The notes beneath the pieces were generated by a model. It saw only the letters and a program-made list of their open reading frames with translations, was not told the DNA's origin and did no database searches. This document shows positions 1 to 11,200 of a stretch of DNA of 64,000 nt, one piece after another. Made by a program: the position numbers and the translations under genes. This DNA is from Lichenostomus cassidix. Lineage: Eukaryota > Chordata > Aves > Passeriformes > Meliphagidae. The stretch covers positions 27,562,324-27,626,323 of the forward strand of contig CM039182.1 of NCBI GenBank assembly GCA_008360975.2, in the 5' to 3' direction. Position 1 is the first letter of the stretch, and each line of letters opens with the position of its first letter.

Positions 1-931
1 ACATAAGGAAATCACATGAATAATACGTATGAAGTGCAGATGTGAAATTCAAATCTCAAGCAAATATTTGAGGACAAAAATGGACAGTGCAAGCAAGGTA
101 ACGTGGCCAGCAAGAGTGAGAGAAATTTAGGGGTAAATAGTATTTTACCAGTGGTTCAGTCCAGAAAATAGTAAACTCCCTAGACCCAATCTGATGGCAC
201 ATATTATGTGTGAGACACCATTACTAATCTGAGTATTAGCCAAGGAAGTCAAAGGTCAAAGCCTGATCAGATACTAAATAAAAGCTTCTTAAAAGTGTAC
301 TGACAAGATGAAAGAAACCCAAAAACCAGAAACCCAAGACAAATAATCTTTTTTCACCCCCTCTCCCCTTCACCAGTATTTTTACTCACTGGCTAAGATG
401 CATCCTGTAACAGCTATTGGAGGAGTGGCAGAACAATGTGTATAAAAATGCAACTCTGAAAGACAATGAAGTGGGTGAACCCTAATAAACTTCTTCACTT
501 CTGACTCATGAATGAGGTAGCTGTAGAGCATAGCATCATTCTTATGAAATGAACTCACCATCCTCAGTATTACACCACTTCTGTTTTGTACATATTATAT
601 CTTTTAGGAGTCTGCTCATACAATATGGGGCTTTGTGCCAAAACCGGGAAAACAGGGAGGAGTGAAACACCAGTGGGTTATTAGCTGTCCTTATTTCTTT
701 TCTGAACAGAACCTACAACTATTGCTGCCATGTCAGCTCCTGCCTTCAGATGTGTCTGCATTTAACTCATTGTGGGTAACAGAAGTGACACAGTCAAGGG
801 GAAGTCATGACTTCTTTTGCATATAAAAATCCCTGTGGAAAGAACCATTGAATCAAAACTGCTTTCACATGAGGCTGGGGAATCTATGAGGCAGAGCACA
901 TTTAGGTCTGGTAGGTGGCCATGTTGTCTTC
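1..931. other. Unique non-coding sequence, no gene seen
   Basis: No repeat family, RNA gene or convincing exon is visible here. Open frames are short and unlike any protein I know. The only point of note is a TATAAAA string at 822-828, about 105 bp before the ATG of the 206-codon open frame described separately. Confidence 0.6.
822..828 (+). promoter_or_regulatory. TATA-like motif upstream of the 206-codon ORF
   Basis: The string TATAAAA sits inside a short AT-rich patch (GCATATAAAAATCC). A TATA box here would place a transcription start near 850-860, leaving a short leader before the ATG at 932. TATAAAA is common by chance in AT-rich DNA and I see no supporting CCAAT or GC box, so only its position relative to the long open frame makes it worth recording. 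Confidence 0.12.
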
Positions 932-1552
932 ATGGTGCAAGGATGGCAGGCAAAGGCATCATTCACATTGCCCTGCCACCTTATTATAACAATGCCATCA
1001 CACCTCTATGCTCATGGCCAGAATTGCTGCACCACTGCTTTCTTCTCTACTTTTGGGGTAAGCATTGTGCCTCCCAGCACAAATGTTAGAAAACAATGTC
1101 TCCACTGCAATCAGAAAAAAAGATTTTTGCAGGCCCTTTGCCCCTGGGCCTCTCTTGACCATAGACTGGCTGGAGCAGGAGACCTGTGCATTGACTGGTC
1201 AGGAGTGTGGCTCACCACCTGGGAACCAAAGAGTATCTTCACAGCAGCTCTGAAGATGAAGCACATGTGTGAGCTTGAGAGTCCAAATTACCTTTTGGAT
1301 AGTGGCCACTGGCTACTGGCTTGTATAGGCAAGTTTGTGTGTGCACCAGGAGTAGAAAGGAAAAAAAAAGAGCAGTACAAAACACAAAGAGCAAAGGAGG
1401 AGAGATGGTGCAATGTGGTGTGGGCTACTCCAGCTGTGCAGGCAGATGTGTTTCCAGGGGGCAGTAATTCTCTGCTGGGTGTGAATCCTCTGAGGAATTC
1501 AGTAAGTCTGTTCTTGCCTGTGAGTCTCTGTCTTTCCTCCCACCTTGAATAA
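932..1552 (+). CDS. Hypothetical single-exon ORF, 206 codons, unrecognised
   Basis: This is the longest open frame in the window. It starts at an ATG at 932 and stops with TAA at 1550-1552. I recognise no domain. The product would be cysteine- and tryptophan-rich in its middle part (a CLHC motif near residue 56, then several W residues), with a Lys/Glu-rich stretch near residues 142-157 and a hydrophobic C-terminus. There is no clear signal peptide or transmembrane segment. A TATA-like motif precedes it at 822, and AATAAA at 1548-1553 overlaps the stop codon, followed by a G-rich run at 1561. Together these look like a compact transcription unit. However, the local base composition is richer in GC than its surroundings, which favours long chance ORFs, and composition looks random. 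Alternatives are a chance ORF or part of a lncRNA. Function is unknown. Confidence 0.13.
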   Translation: MVQGWQAKASFTLPCHLIITMPSHLYAHGQNCCTTAFFSTFGVSIVPPSTNVRKQCLHCNQKKRFLQALCPWASLDHRLAGAGDLCIDWSGVWLTTWEPKSIFTAALKMKHMCELESPNYLLDSGHWLLACIGKFVCAPGVERKKKEQYKTQRAKEERWCNVVWATPAVQADVFPGGSNSLLGVNPLRNSVSLFLPVSLCLSSHLE

Positions 1553-1553
1553 A
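1548..1553 (+). terminator. Possible poly(A) signal AATAAA
   Basis: A canonical AATAAA hexamer overlaps the stop codon of the 206-codon ORF and is followed within about 10-20 bp by a G-rich then T-rich stretch (GGGGGGAAGG, then TTTT), which is the usual layout of a cleavage site. The hexamer is frequent by chance in AT-rich DNA. Confidence 0.15.
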
Positions 1554-4500
1554 ACAATGAGGGGGGAAGGTTTTAGACCAAGAACAGCCTAAAAGCAACT
1601 TTTGGAAATCACTGTTCATAAGTCCCTCTTGCCTGATTCTTCTCTTTGTGTGTGGAAATGGGATTTCATAAGTTGCTTTTTGAACAGATCTACTTATTTG
1701 CAAAGACGTATTTCCCTCAGTTTGTTCTGCAGGCAGGACCACACTAAAAAGATTAGTTGGTTCAAAAGGGAAAGCTATACTTCTTGGTGAAGTTTGTCTT
1801 GGAGTCTTTACTGACAGAAAAGCACAAACAATGGATTGGCTGTGCCAGCTGGGGATAGGCAGTTTTCTTTTTTCTTCAAGTGGTCTCTTATAAAGTATCA
1901 GCACATGTTTCCAAAATGCTGCATCTCTGAGGGTAATAGATCTTTTATGAGAAAGGCTCTCAGAGTGAATGTCAGTATTACAGGAAAACATTTCAACACT
2001 CTTTTTACATGATAAGTGATTAGCTGTTCTTTATTCCTTCAAGAGTATGTGTTTGCCTGCTGTGTTTTGCTTCTACCATTATATACACGACTCTTCTCTG
2101 GATGGTGGTACAGGCTTGTAAAACAGATCTTTCAAGTGCTCTGAAAGGCTATACAAAATTGTTGTAACATGTGCTGGCTTGCTAGTGGTGGAATCTGAAT
2201 AGAGTCTATAAATAACTAAATGCTATGATGTTTCAGTAATGACTATTTTGTTTTATTCACATGGCATCTGGATTTTGGATAATGTTATTCAGCCCTTATT
2301 CACTCTTGTGATGTAGAATTTCGTTCTCATATGGGTAAAGACATAGCAATAAAAGGGCAACATTTTGGATCCCAGTCTGAGAGAGAAATACTGTATGCAG
2401 GGTTAAATTTTAAAACTTTGTTGTGGGTTTTGTGCATTAACTTCAGTTTAGTGATTTGGAACAATCTGGGTCTTGCTTCAAAGGAATTTTTTTTCAGTAA
2501 CTGGCAGCAGTTTTTTAGTTCTCTTGAACTTGTATTTTGGGGAATGGGGGCTATTTACTGAAAAATACAACCAGGTGAATGAGCAACAATGTATTTTTAA
2601 TGGGAGAACCTTTTGTTTTTGCTTTGTGTACACTTCTCTAACTTCGTAAGTTGATTGACTGCTTTGTACTTCTTTGTACTAGAGTAAACTTGTACGGACT
2701 TGCTGGCATGGCTGTGTACTATTGTTGGTGCACACGTGCTTAAGGCATTGAACCCCAGAAACAAACTATTATAACTTTTCATGATAGTGACCTTGCCAGA
2801 CCTTCAAAATGTGTAGAATTGATTTTTGCCCATAAAATTTAGAAGCATGTTCAAAATAAGGCAACAGGGACATGTGCAGTGCATTAAAAAATTTATTGTG
2901 AGATATTTAGTGTAGATATAAGTGGTTAACACCAAGAGTACACTTGCAGGGTTTTCCATGTTTCTGTTAAATTTTAGATATAAGTTGTTAGATGGTGGCA
3001 AAAGGAAGCAAAGCATCACATTCTTTGTAGCTATGACCTAATATTTGAGCTATTCCATAATGTGCAGAAGCAGTCCCCTTTCTGGTCCATAGAACTGAAT
3101 GTTGCCCAAATTAGTTACTTCTCATGAGAAACGTTCACATTGAAAATATGTTTCTCAGATGGAGGAAGTGCAATACACGCATGTGAGAGTCTCTCTGAAA
3201 AGTGGAAAACAGGATTTTCTGCTCATTTTTTGATCTCTCAGAAAGAAATAAGTGACAGAGATGCATTCAGTTGTAGTAAGTCTTCAGGGAAAACTAAAAA
3301 AATTTAACCACATTTAGTAAGCATCTCATTACCAAATTGCCCCTGCAGATTTAATCTAATACTGTGAATTCATAATTAATAGTTCCTATAACAAAATTAT
3401 TGTGCTGTATCAGAACCCTTACAGTATGCTGCAGAGTGTGTGCTGATAAGCAGGTGCTTTTTAAAGATTGTGGAAGTCTGAAGAAAGTCTGTAATTTCAG
3501 ATTGTAAAGGTCTGTGTGCTCCATGACAGAGTCTGCACCGCTAATTTAAGTTGTGTTACTGAACTTTATCCATCAAACATAAGCAAGTTATCTTTCACTA
3601 AAAACGTGCATTTTACTATGAAGTAGATGAAAAAATTCATTCTGAGGAAAGTGCCATTGCATGCATGTATCTGCACTAGGAATTCTGTGAAATGAAGGGG
3701 CCACCAACCCCAGGCTGTTCATAACCATTCTGAGTGCAGCTTCTGGGTGACTGGTGTCACCAGTGCTTCCAAACAGCTACAGGTTTTGGGCATCCATCAG
3801 AAGAATGGATGAATTTCCTTTGCTGAGGCCCAGTGATGTGCTGTGGTGTTTTTTGAGTGCAATGGACCCAGTATGGATATGCGTCATTAACATTCATAAT
3901 GATGAACCAAAAGGTGCTGTTGACAAGAGTTGCATTTGTCTCCGTTTGATTTGATGGAGTAAAAAAGCATTTATTAGACATTTCATTGATCTGAAGGAAA
4001 ATGAAACACTTCAGTAACAGCAGTGGCAATATATGCACTGCCTTGGAGGGGTTGACACCTGCATGTATACTTCTCTATTTTTATACCAAGTATTTAAAAA
4101 AAAATCTCTTACAATAGCTATTCTAGTTTGAATATCAATGCTGTGCTGAAGCTGTAGTCTGGACCATAAGCTCCCAAATTGCCCTACTAATGATCAGTAC
4201 CATTTTAGTGGGCTGCATTTATAATGTGATCTGTTGTTTTTTAATCTAGAACTTGGTGTTGCATTGGTTTTCAACTTGCACTGTAAACTATATTTTGAAA
4301 GAATAATGTTTTGATATATCAAGCTTCAAAACTGATTTATTTTTGTCCTCTTAGCTCAAACCCTGTGGTGGTGTGTAGCAAATTTATTGCTGGAGGCATT
4401 TTGAGACTATCCATAACTTTTTCGCTGTAAAAGAGACAGCTGGATTTTCCCTGTGTGTTAGCAGGACTGTGCAAGTTTTGACTGTATTGAGTCTCTCTTA

Positions 4501-4858
4501 CTCACTTTTGCTCATACCTTCAGGCAAATAGATTCTCCTGGTGGATTAGAATGTTTTCATATGAAATCAAAGTCATTATGAAATGTATTTCTTGTAGAAA
4601 GCAGGGGATAGGAGAAACACCTGTGCACAGCACCTATGAAGCTAAGGATGGAATATATATTTGTAATACCTGTTGGTTTATGTGAATCTGTAGCTGCCAT
4701 CCTATCTTTAGTCCATCTCCACTATTTTTGAATGCTTGTTCTGGTCTTAACTACACTTTTTCTTAAAAGCACAGTCAGATTAAAGAGATTACAAGCTTTT
4801 TATAATCTCATCTAATTAAGCACAAGGATAGTTCAGAAAAAAACAAAACCACAGTTGT
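1554..4858. other. Unique AT-rich sequence, no gene seen
   Basis: I see no repeat family or exon that can be defended. A 188-codon open frame on the minus strand (1425-1991) reaches into this stretch. It has no recognisable domain and no promoter or poly(A) context, so it is not called as a gene. The rest is broken by stops in all frames. Confidence 0.6.
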
Positions 4859-4932
4859 TTTTCTTAAAACTCAATTTCTTAATTTCTTAATTTTCTTAAA
4901 ACTCAATTTCACCATTTTCTTAAAACTCAATT
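4859..4932 (+). repeat. Three-copy imperfect repeat, unit about 19 bp
   Basis: The unit TTTTCTTAAAACTCAATTT occurs at 4859-4877 and 4891-4909, and with its last base changed at 4915-4933. The spacing is uneven (32 then 24 bp), and partial copies of the unit (TTTCTTAA) lie in the gap between the first two. This looks like local slippage or microduplication in AT-rich DNA, not a mobile element. Confidence 0.75.
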
Positions 4933-7900
4933 GAACTTTAGGCAAGAGAATATTGCAGAATTAGGCCATGTTCCCAGAAAAAAGTCAACATTTTGACATA
5001 GCCTGATACTTGTTTCACCCTTGGGAACAGATGATTAGCATTGTTCTGGTGACTGATAAACCCGAGTTGTCCGACTTATTGGCTCAACTGCATGGAATGA
5101 GCAGTTGTGATAGATGGGTAGTTCTGGAGAGCCAGGATTTTTGCCATGTACTTCCATGGGACAGGAAGGTTTGGGTGATGATCTTCTGTAATGATTCTTT
5201 TATGCTTTTGGGTGCCTGCTTTATGATTGTTCTTTAAAACTCAAGCAGGTCAGTGTTTGAGATGCTTCAGGAGAACTGCTCAAGAAACCTCCCTTTCCTG
5301 CCTCTTTCACACTGGTGGCAGAGCAACAATGAGCAGGATGGAGCAGGCATTAGGTCCTGAAGCTCCTTGAATCTACAGTAGTGGAAGCAGACTGAGTGAA
5401 TGTTCAAATGATGGGATACTTGACCAAATGCACAGAAAACAGCTGATATACTAGGAAAGCATGTCCATCACCTCACTACTCCCATATGATATGTGTAACA
5501 CAGGTATTCTGTGGGAGGATGGAGGTAAATGCACATGTAAATTATTACCTGGAGTCTTGAATGAATCCTCTGCTTCGTTGTCAGCTTGCACATGGCAGCC
5601 CAGAGGCTTCCCAAAGTGGAACAGGCATTACACACACAATGTTGTGAAGCTGGAAGAGGGGCAGGCTTCTGAAAGTAGCTCAGCTCATGCTGTGCCTTTT
5701 GCATACGGAAGAGCCTTCTGCTAATTCTGGCATCTAATTTAGAAGACATTGTCCTACTTTTCTGTAACTTGGATCTCAGAATGTGTTCACTGTCAGGCTT
5801 TCTGCATGGAATAGGAAGGTAAGCAGTGATAATAGTCAGAGATTCCCTGTGTTTTGGAAACAAGCTGGAGACCTACAGTAGGATTCAGGGAAGTTTGCAT
5901 GCCCACAGACAACCTTGAGAAATGGAAGTGCTGCCACTGATTCTGTAGAGAAAGAAAATAGAGAAATGGAAATATTATGTGTGATTCCAGAGGGGGTCCT
6001 TTGATTCCAAGTCTTTTTCTATAGACAGACTTTCGTTGGATTTCACTTTTTTTGTATCTATCTCTTTTCTTCTGTTTTTTGTAGTTTTTCTTTCCCAACC
6101 CATACAGTCCGATCTCCAAGGATTACTATCCAAGATGACCAATGCCCATTGCTATATGCTATTCTTTGTTGTAAACTTTGAAGAAAATTACGCTGTTGTC
6201 TTTTACAATGTTTTATCTACGCAAACCAGTATTCCTATTTCCTTGGAGCTCTCAGGAATGAGGAGGGCAGAAGTGTTTTGACATTTTTCTTTTGGGTGGT
6301 GATATTTATGGTGTTTGTTAAAGGATGGGGAAATTCCCAGCACTTTATGAAACATGAACATTTTTGCTACCACTGTTACTTCCCTATGGGAATCAGTGAT
6401 CTGAGAGTACAGCAGGGACTCAGTCCTTGAGAAACAATGAGCAGAAGCTGTTTGAAAGAATGGGCAGTGATGTCAGGGAATTGCATTGCTCCTTAAATTG
6501 CCTACAGCAACTGCAAGGTCCCTTCTTAAAAAGATAAGAAAGTATGACACATATAAATGTCATATATCTGTCACATATCTGTCAGACTCTGAAATGAATA
6601 CTGTATTCTGCTCAGTTGGAGGACATGTTCTGAGCCCAGAGCTCTATGTGAGGAAAGCCCAATGCATCAGCTTGCTGAACATCCTGCTGGCCAAAATATA
6701 CCTGGGTGTTGTGCATAGAGATTTTAATTTTGGTGCAAGGAGAAGGTTTTGGCAAACAACTGAGTAGAGCAAACGAAAAAAAAGGATGGGCAGATTGTAT
6801 TATCCCAGTGTGGCAATTGCAGGGACATATACAGACCCTCAGGACCTTTGTGGATTTTGAGTAGGATTCATTAAAAAAAACCCAAACATCCTCCCAAGAA
6901 ACACATCTTGGTTTTAGGCAGCCAGATGTTTCATCTTGTCAGTGGAGAGTGAAATCCTTCTCCAGCATTGAAAAGAGAGTATTGGATGTCATTCTTCAGT
7001 AATCTTAAATAAAGATGTTGAAATCCTCTTTGGAAAATTATATTGGCTTCCACAGACAACAGAGGGAGATGATGTGAGTAGCATAGACTAGATGACAAAC
7101 TTTTATACCATAAACATTAGGCAAGAGGAACATAGCCCTTTGATCCATCAGATCTCTTTTTCCATTTCTCTATTGTTGTTGCTGACACTGTGGACCAGAA
7201 GTAAATTCTGTTCTTAAAAGAATTTACTCAAATATGTTCAGGGAATATGGCATCTTTCATAAACATCATGTTCTCCACAAGATAGCAGTGGTGTTGCTTC
7301 TTTGAAGTGTTCCATGAAAATAATTTTTTGTTTGGGGTATTTCTTTTAATAGACTTCATTAGGACTGTCTCTGTTTTTCTGCCATATACTGGTCATGGGA
7401 AAGACTAAAATGAAAGTAACAGACTTGAGTAGAATAAAATCAGAAGGCTTTTGTAGTTTTCTGAGAGAAATGCATTTTGGCACAGGAAAATGGGAAAAGT
7501 AAGAAGCTTGGATTTACTTCACTCATCAGTCAAGCTTCAAAGACTTACAAGGAAGAGAAAAATCTGCATGACTGGCTGTCTGACATAAAAGTAAGATATT
7601 ACATGTTGATATAATAAAAGTGCTTCATATAGACCTCAGTATGACTGCATGGCAGAAAATCTACAAATAGTTGAGATGTTTTCCTAGACTTTTGTATTCA
7701 TCCTCATATATTGTGCAGTATTCTATCAGGCACTAGGTGTTATTTTTTCTCTCTTGCAATTCAGTGTACACTTTGGAAACACTTCAAAGTACCCCAAATT
7801 ACAGCAATGTTTCAAGACAACAAGGCTAGTTTGCTTAAGAGTTCATGATTTTTCTTCTGGAGAATAAAGCTAAAAAACAACTATCTTGCTATATTACTGA

Positions 7901-7993
7901 TGCTTAATACTGACCATTCCAATGGTCAGGATCTAAGGATCACATTTAATATTCTAGCTTTTTTGTACTGTATATTTGTAGTTAATGAGTAGA
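4933..7993. other. Unique sequence, no gene seen
   Basis: Several open frames of 80-130 codons occur between 5.4 and 6.8 kb on both strands. They overlap each other, lack flanking splice or promoter signals and resemble no protein I know. A short tandem motif (CATATCTGTCA, twice) sits at about 6563-6584. No recognisable transposon is present. Confidence 0.6.
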
Positions 7994-8269
7994 TGTGGTG
8001 GGTTAACCCTGACTGGCAGCAAGTTCCTTTGATCAGCCAGGATGGCTGTTCTGGCTGCCTCCCCTCCCAGCCTTCTGCCCATCCCCAGCCTCCTGCTGGG
8101 CGGCACAGTAAAAAACAGAGCAGGTCTTGTTACTGTGTAAGCACTGTCAAGCCATACCTAAAACACTGGTGCGTTGTTAGCACTGTTTTGGTGACCATCT
8201 AAAACATGGCACCATGAAGATTGTAGTGAAGAAAATTAACTCCATGTCAAGCAGTCCCAGTAAAATACA
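7994..8269 (+). mobile_element. Solo LTR of an avian endogenous retrovirus (ERVL-like)
   Basis: The element opens with TGTGGTGGGTTAACCCTG and closes with an ACA after a GAAGAAAATTAACTCCAT block. Between them are a C-rich stretch (CCTCCCCTCCCAGCCTTCTG), a block resembling TGTGTAAGCACTG, and a block resembling AACACTGTTTTG, in the same order as an avian ERV LTR that I recall. The TG...CA ends and the length of about 276 bp agree with an LTR, though full members are usually longer and the 5' third looks partly deleted. No second LTR and no gag, pol or env remnant lies nearby, so this is a solo LTR left by recombination. I could not find a clear 5-bp target duplication (GTAGA before, CTAAC after). 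Family name is from memory and is the least certain part. Confidence 0.72.
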
Positions 8270-11200
8270 CTAACTGAGCTAATGTTGCAATGCTTTCATC
8301 AGCAATTATTTTTAGCAGTGAGGAAGAGACACATTTACTTTACTTCACAATACCCTATAGGGTTTTATTAGCAAAATTAATGAGGTTTAGAGTCACTTTG
8401 GTATACATCCTTGTAACACTTCAATTGTCCAAAAGAAGTCTATTATAAAGTCAACTTCTCTCATAGCCCCAAGTCAGGTACTATATTTTAGATTATGTAT
8501 GCCCAAACTCTAAAATGTATAAGGGGCAATAAACATGAAAAAATACGGTGTTCATTCAGTAAAAATCTTGATTTGTTGTGTTTAACTGGTTTGTAAAGAA
8601 TAGCGGAACATTCAGCATTGATTAAATATGCTGGTTCATAAATAAATTTTATACAGATTTTCTTGTTATTTGCTAAGTTTCAGAAAAGGGACATCTATAT
8701 GCAGTACTTGAAGTGACTTTTTTAAAGGTGACAAATAAAAGGTATGTAAGCACCTTGCAGGAGGCGGTAGCTGCTCCATTTATTTATTTTTTTTGTCTTA
8801 GACAGGAGCTACTAAAACAAATGACCAATGTCCAAGTGGTAATTACGGTTAGACTTCTTTGTTCTCAGTTAAAAGTGATTTGTCATTAAGCAGAATCAAA
8901 GGCTGCCATTTAGTTCAAGTACAGACAAAATATACTTGTATAATAAGCTGTACTCCCTCATATTTTAGGTTGTCTTTAATCACGTTGTGAAATCTAGACT
9001 TATAAAGGCACACACATAATAGAGAATTGGAGTATTAGCATTCTTTGTTCTTAAATTCCAATTATATACTATTGTTTCCTGTCAATTCACTAGAAGTAAT
9101 TAAGTCTACCATGTTGGTGGTCAATCCCCAGATGCAGCTTGTGCTGCTGCTCACTTCAGAAATACATTTTATAGAGTAGCTATAAAGAAACAAAATTTGT
9201 CAGTCAATCATTACATCAGAAAAACCTTGGCATAGGAGCAGGCAGAGCTGAATTATGTTTACACAGGTGTACACCTTGACAATGCTGTTTGCTTTGGTTG
9301 AATGAACCTAGGGTTTCATAGGTGGAGCAAAAAAAGAAAAGGTTAACTCAATGGGGCAAATTCACAATGATTAAATTTGTTCTAGATGCGTTCCAAGGAA
9401 ACCATTGAGAAATACAATTTACAATCTTGAAGTCAATTCCTATTTCCTATTACTTTAGAAGACAAGCAATCCATAATCTACAAAAACATGCATATGCTCA
9501 ACTAAAATAAGTTGAGTCCCCTGGCTTTTTTACTATGTTCTTTGAACTCAACACTTTGACATACTCTGTCTCACTGCTATTTGAAAATAATACTTGAAAC
9601 TTATGTTTTGGATTCTCCTATATCAGAAACTGCTGTAAGTTTTTTGTCTTCACAGGAGCCAAGAATTTACATAGGCACTTATTTGGCTTTTGTACATATT
9701 CACGCAGCACTTTAATAGGATCATTGATTTCTATAGTTTTGGACCCTTAAGAAAACCATGGACAGATTGGTTCCCCAGATATCTCATAAAATCTGAATCT
9801 ACTGTGAATTCTCCCAAGAATCAATATTTGGGAAAAACACAAAATACACATTTTTTTAAGAGTCATCACATGAGAAGTAGTAGTGAGGTGTACAAAATGT
9901 ACAGCTCACAGTTGGGAAGGTGTTATTTCAAGGCAATTTATCCAAAGAAGGACCATGGCATGTTTGAAATGCAAAGTTCATAAGGAAATAACCTCAGCCT
10001 CAGTGCTGTGTTACTGGCAGAAACCCCACCCTGATTGTGCTGCCTTTCCCCCTCCCCAGCCCACGCATGTGACTACCTCAGGAATGTGTTTTTGAAAAAA
10101 TGTCTGACCATTCCTGAATTGCACAAAACTTTCAAAGGGGTGGTTAGACAGCAAATAAGCATAAAGCAAATGAACAAAAGTTCCTCAAAAGTGTGGCAGC
10201 CAGTAAACGTTCCCAAGACAACCAAGTCAGTGTACTCCTGCTTACTGATAGTGTGGTAGGTGTTTGCAAAATGTATGAACTTCTCTGTTTTTTCCATCTG
10301 ATCAGAAACAGTATTAAAATATCTCAAGCCAAATCTAATTTCAACTCTTGTGAAAATGCTTTTATAATGATGTGAAAATTGGGAAAAGTCCTCTGGTTAT
10401 GCAGTATATTCAGTGTTATTTTGACATTTTTTGGAAACTGAGCTACAGTAATAGACCCTTTTTCTGAAGCTTTAAAGTGATGCTGTTTTAATGTGCTTTC
10501 ATTGTATACATGATCACAGATGAGTCATTGAATTTTTCTTCATATATAGAATTGAGCTTCATAGGGTGTTGTAACATGCCCTTCATTAATCTCATGGGGT
10601 GAACCTGATTTAAATACCACATGTAATGCTATAACATCACAGTATTATATTATGCTATTATTTTCCAACTAAAATTCTGAGGAAATAAACAAATGGTAAC
10701 AAGATTCAACAAAAATTTGTGTGTTAAAAGAGATTGGTTCTACTCTTCCATCTTCCTGATTGCTTTTTTCATCCTTCCTCAGCCAGTGCAGCAATCTTCA
10801 GTGAATCTGCAGTGGCTTTGCAGGGAACCAGGCTAGGGAACTGAATCTGAAATGGTTGCTACTTAAACATGTTTTCCTAGGAGTGTTGGTTTGTCTCAGT
10901 GTGTGTTGGGGTGGCTGGCAGCCCATGTCCAGCCATGGAGGGAGGGCAGCACCTGCCTTCACAGTAGGGCAGAACTCACCCCAGCCTGAGCTGCTCCATA
11001 AACTGGGGTGCCAGAAAAACCCTTGGGATTTGTTTGAGTCTTTTCTGAAGGAGTTTGCAGTGAGGTATTGAAGAGTGCTTGAAAAGCTGTAGTGTGCTAT
11101 AGAACCAAGCTGTACTGGAATGTCTTAGTAAAGCTTGGCTTTTCTTGCCTCCATTTTTTTTTTAGTCATAAAGAGCTCTAGTAAAGTGAATGAGAACTGT

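Noticed and set aside
5461..6767. Several overlapping open frames of 80-130 codons on both strands
   Set aside because: They overlap one another in different frames, have no splice or promoter context and look random in composition.
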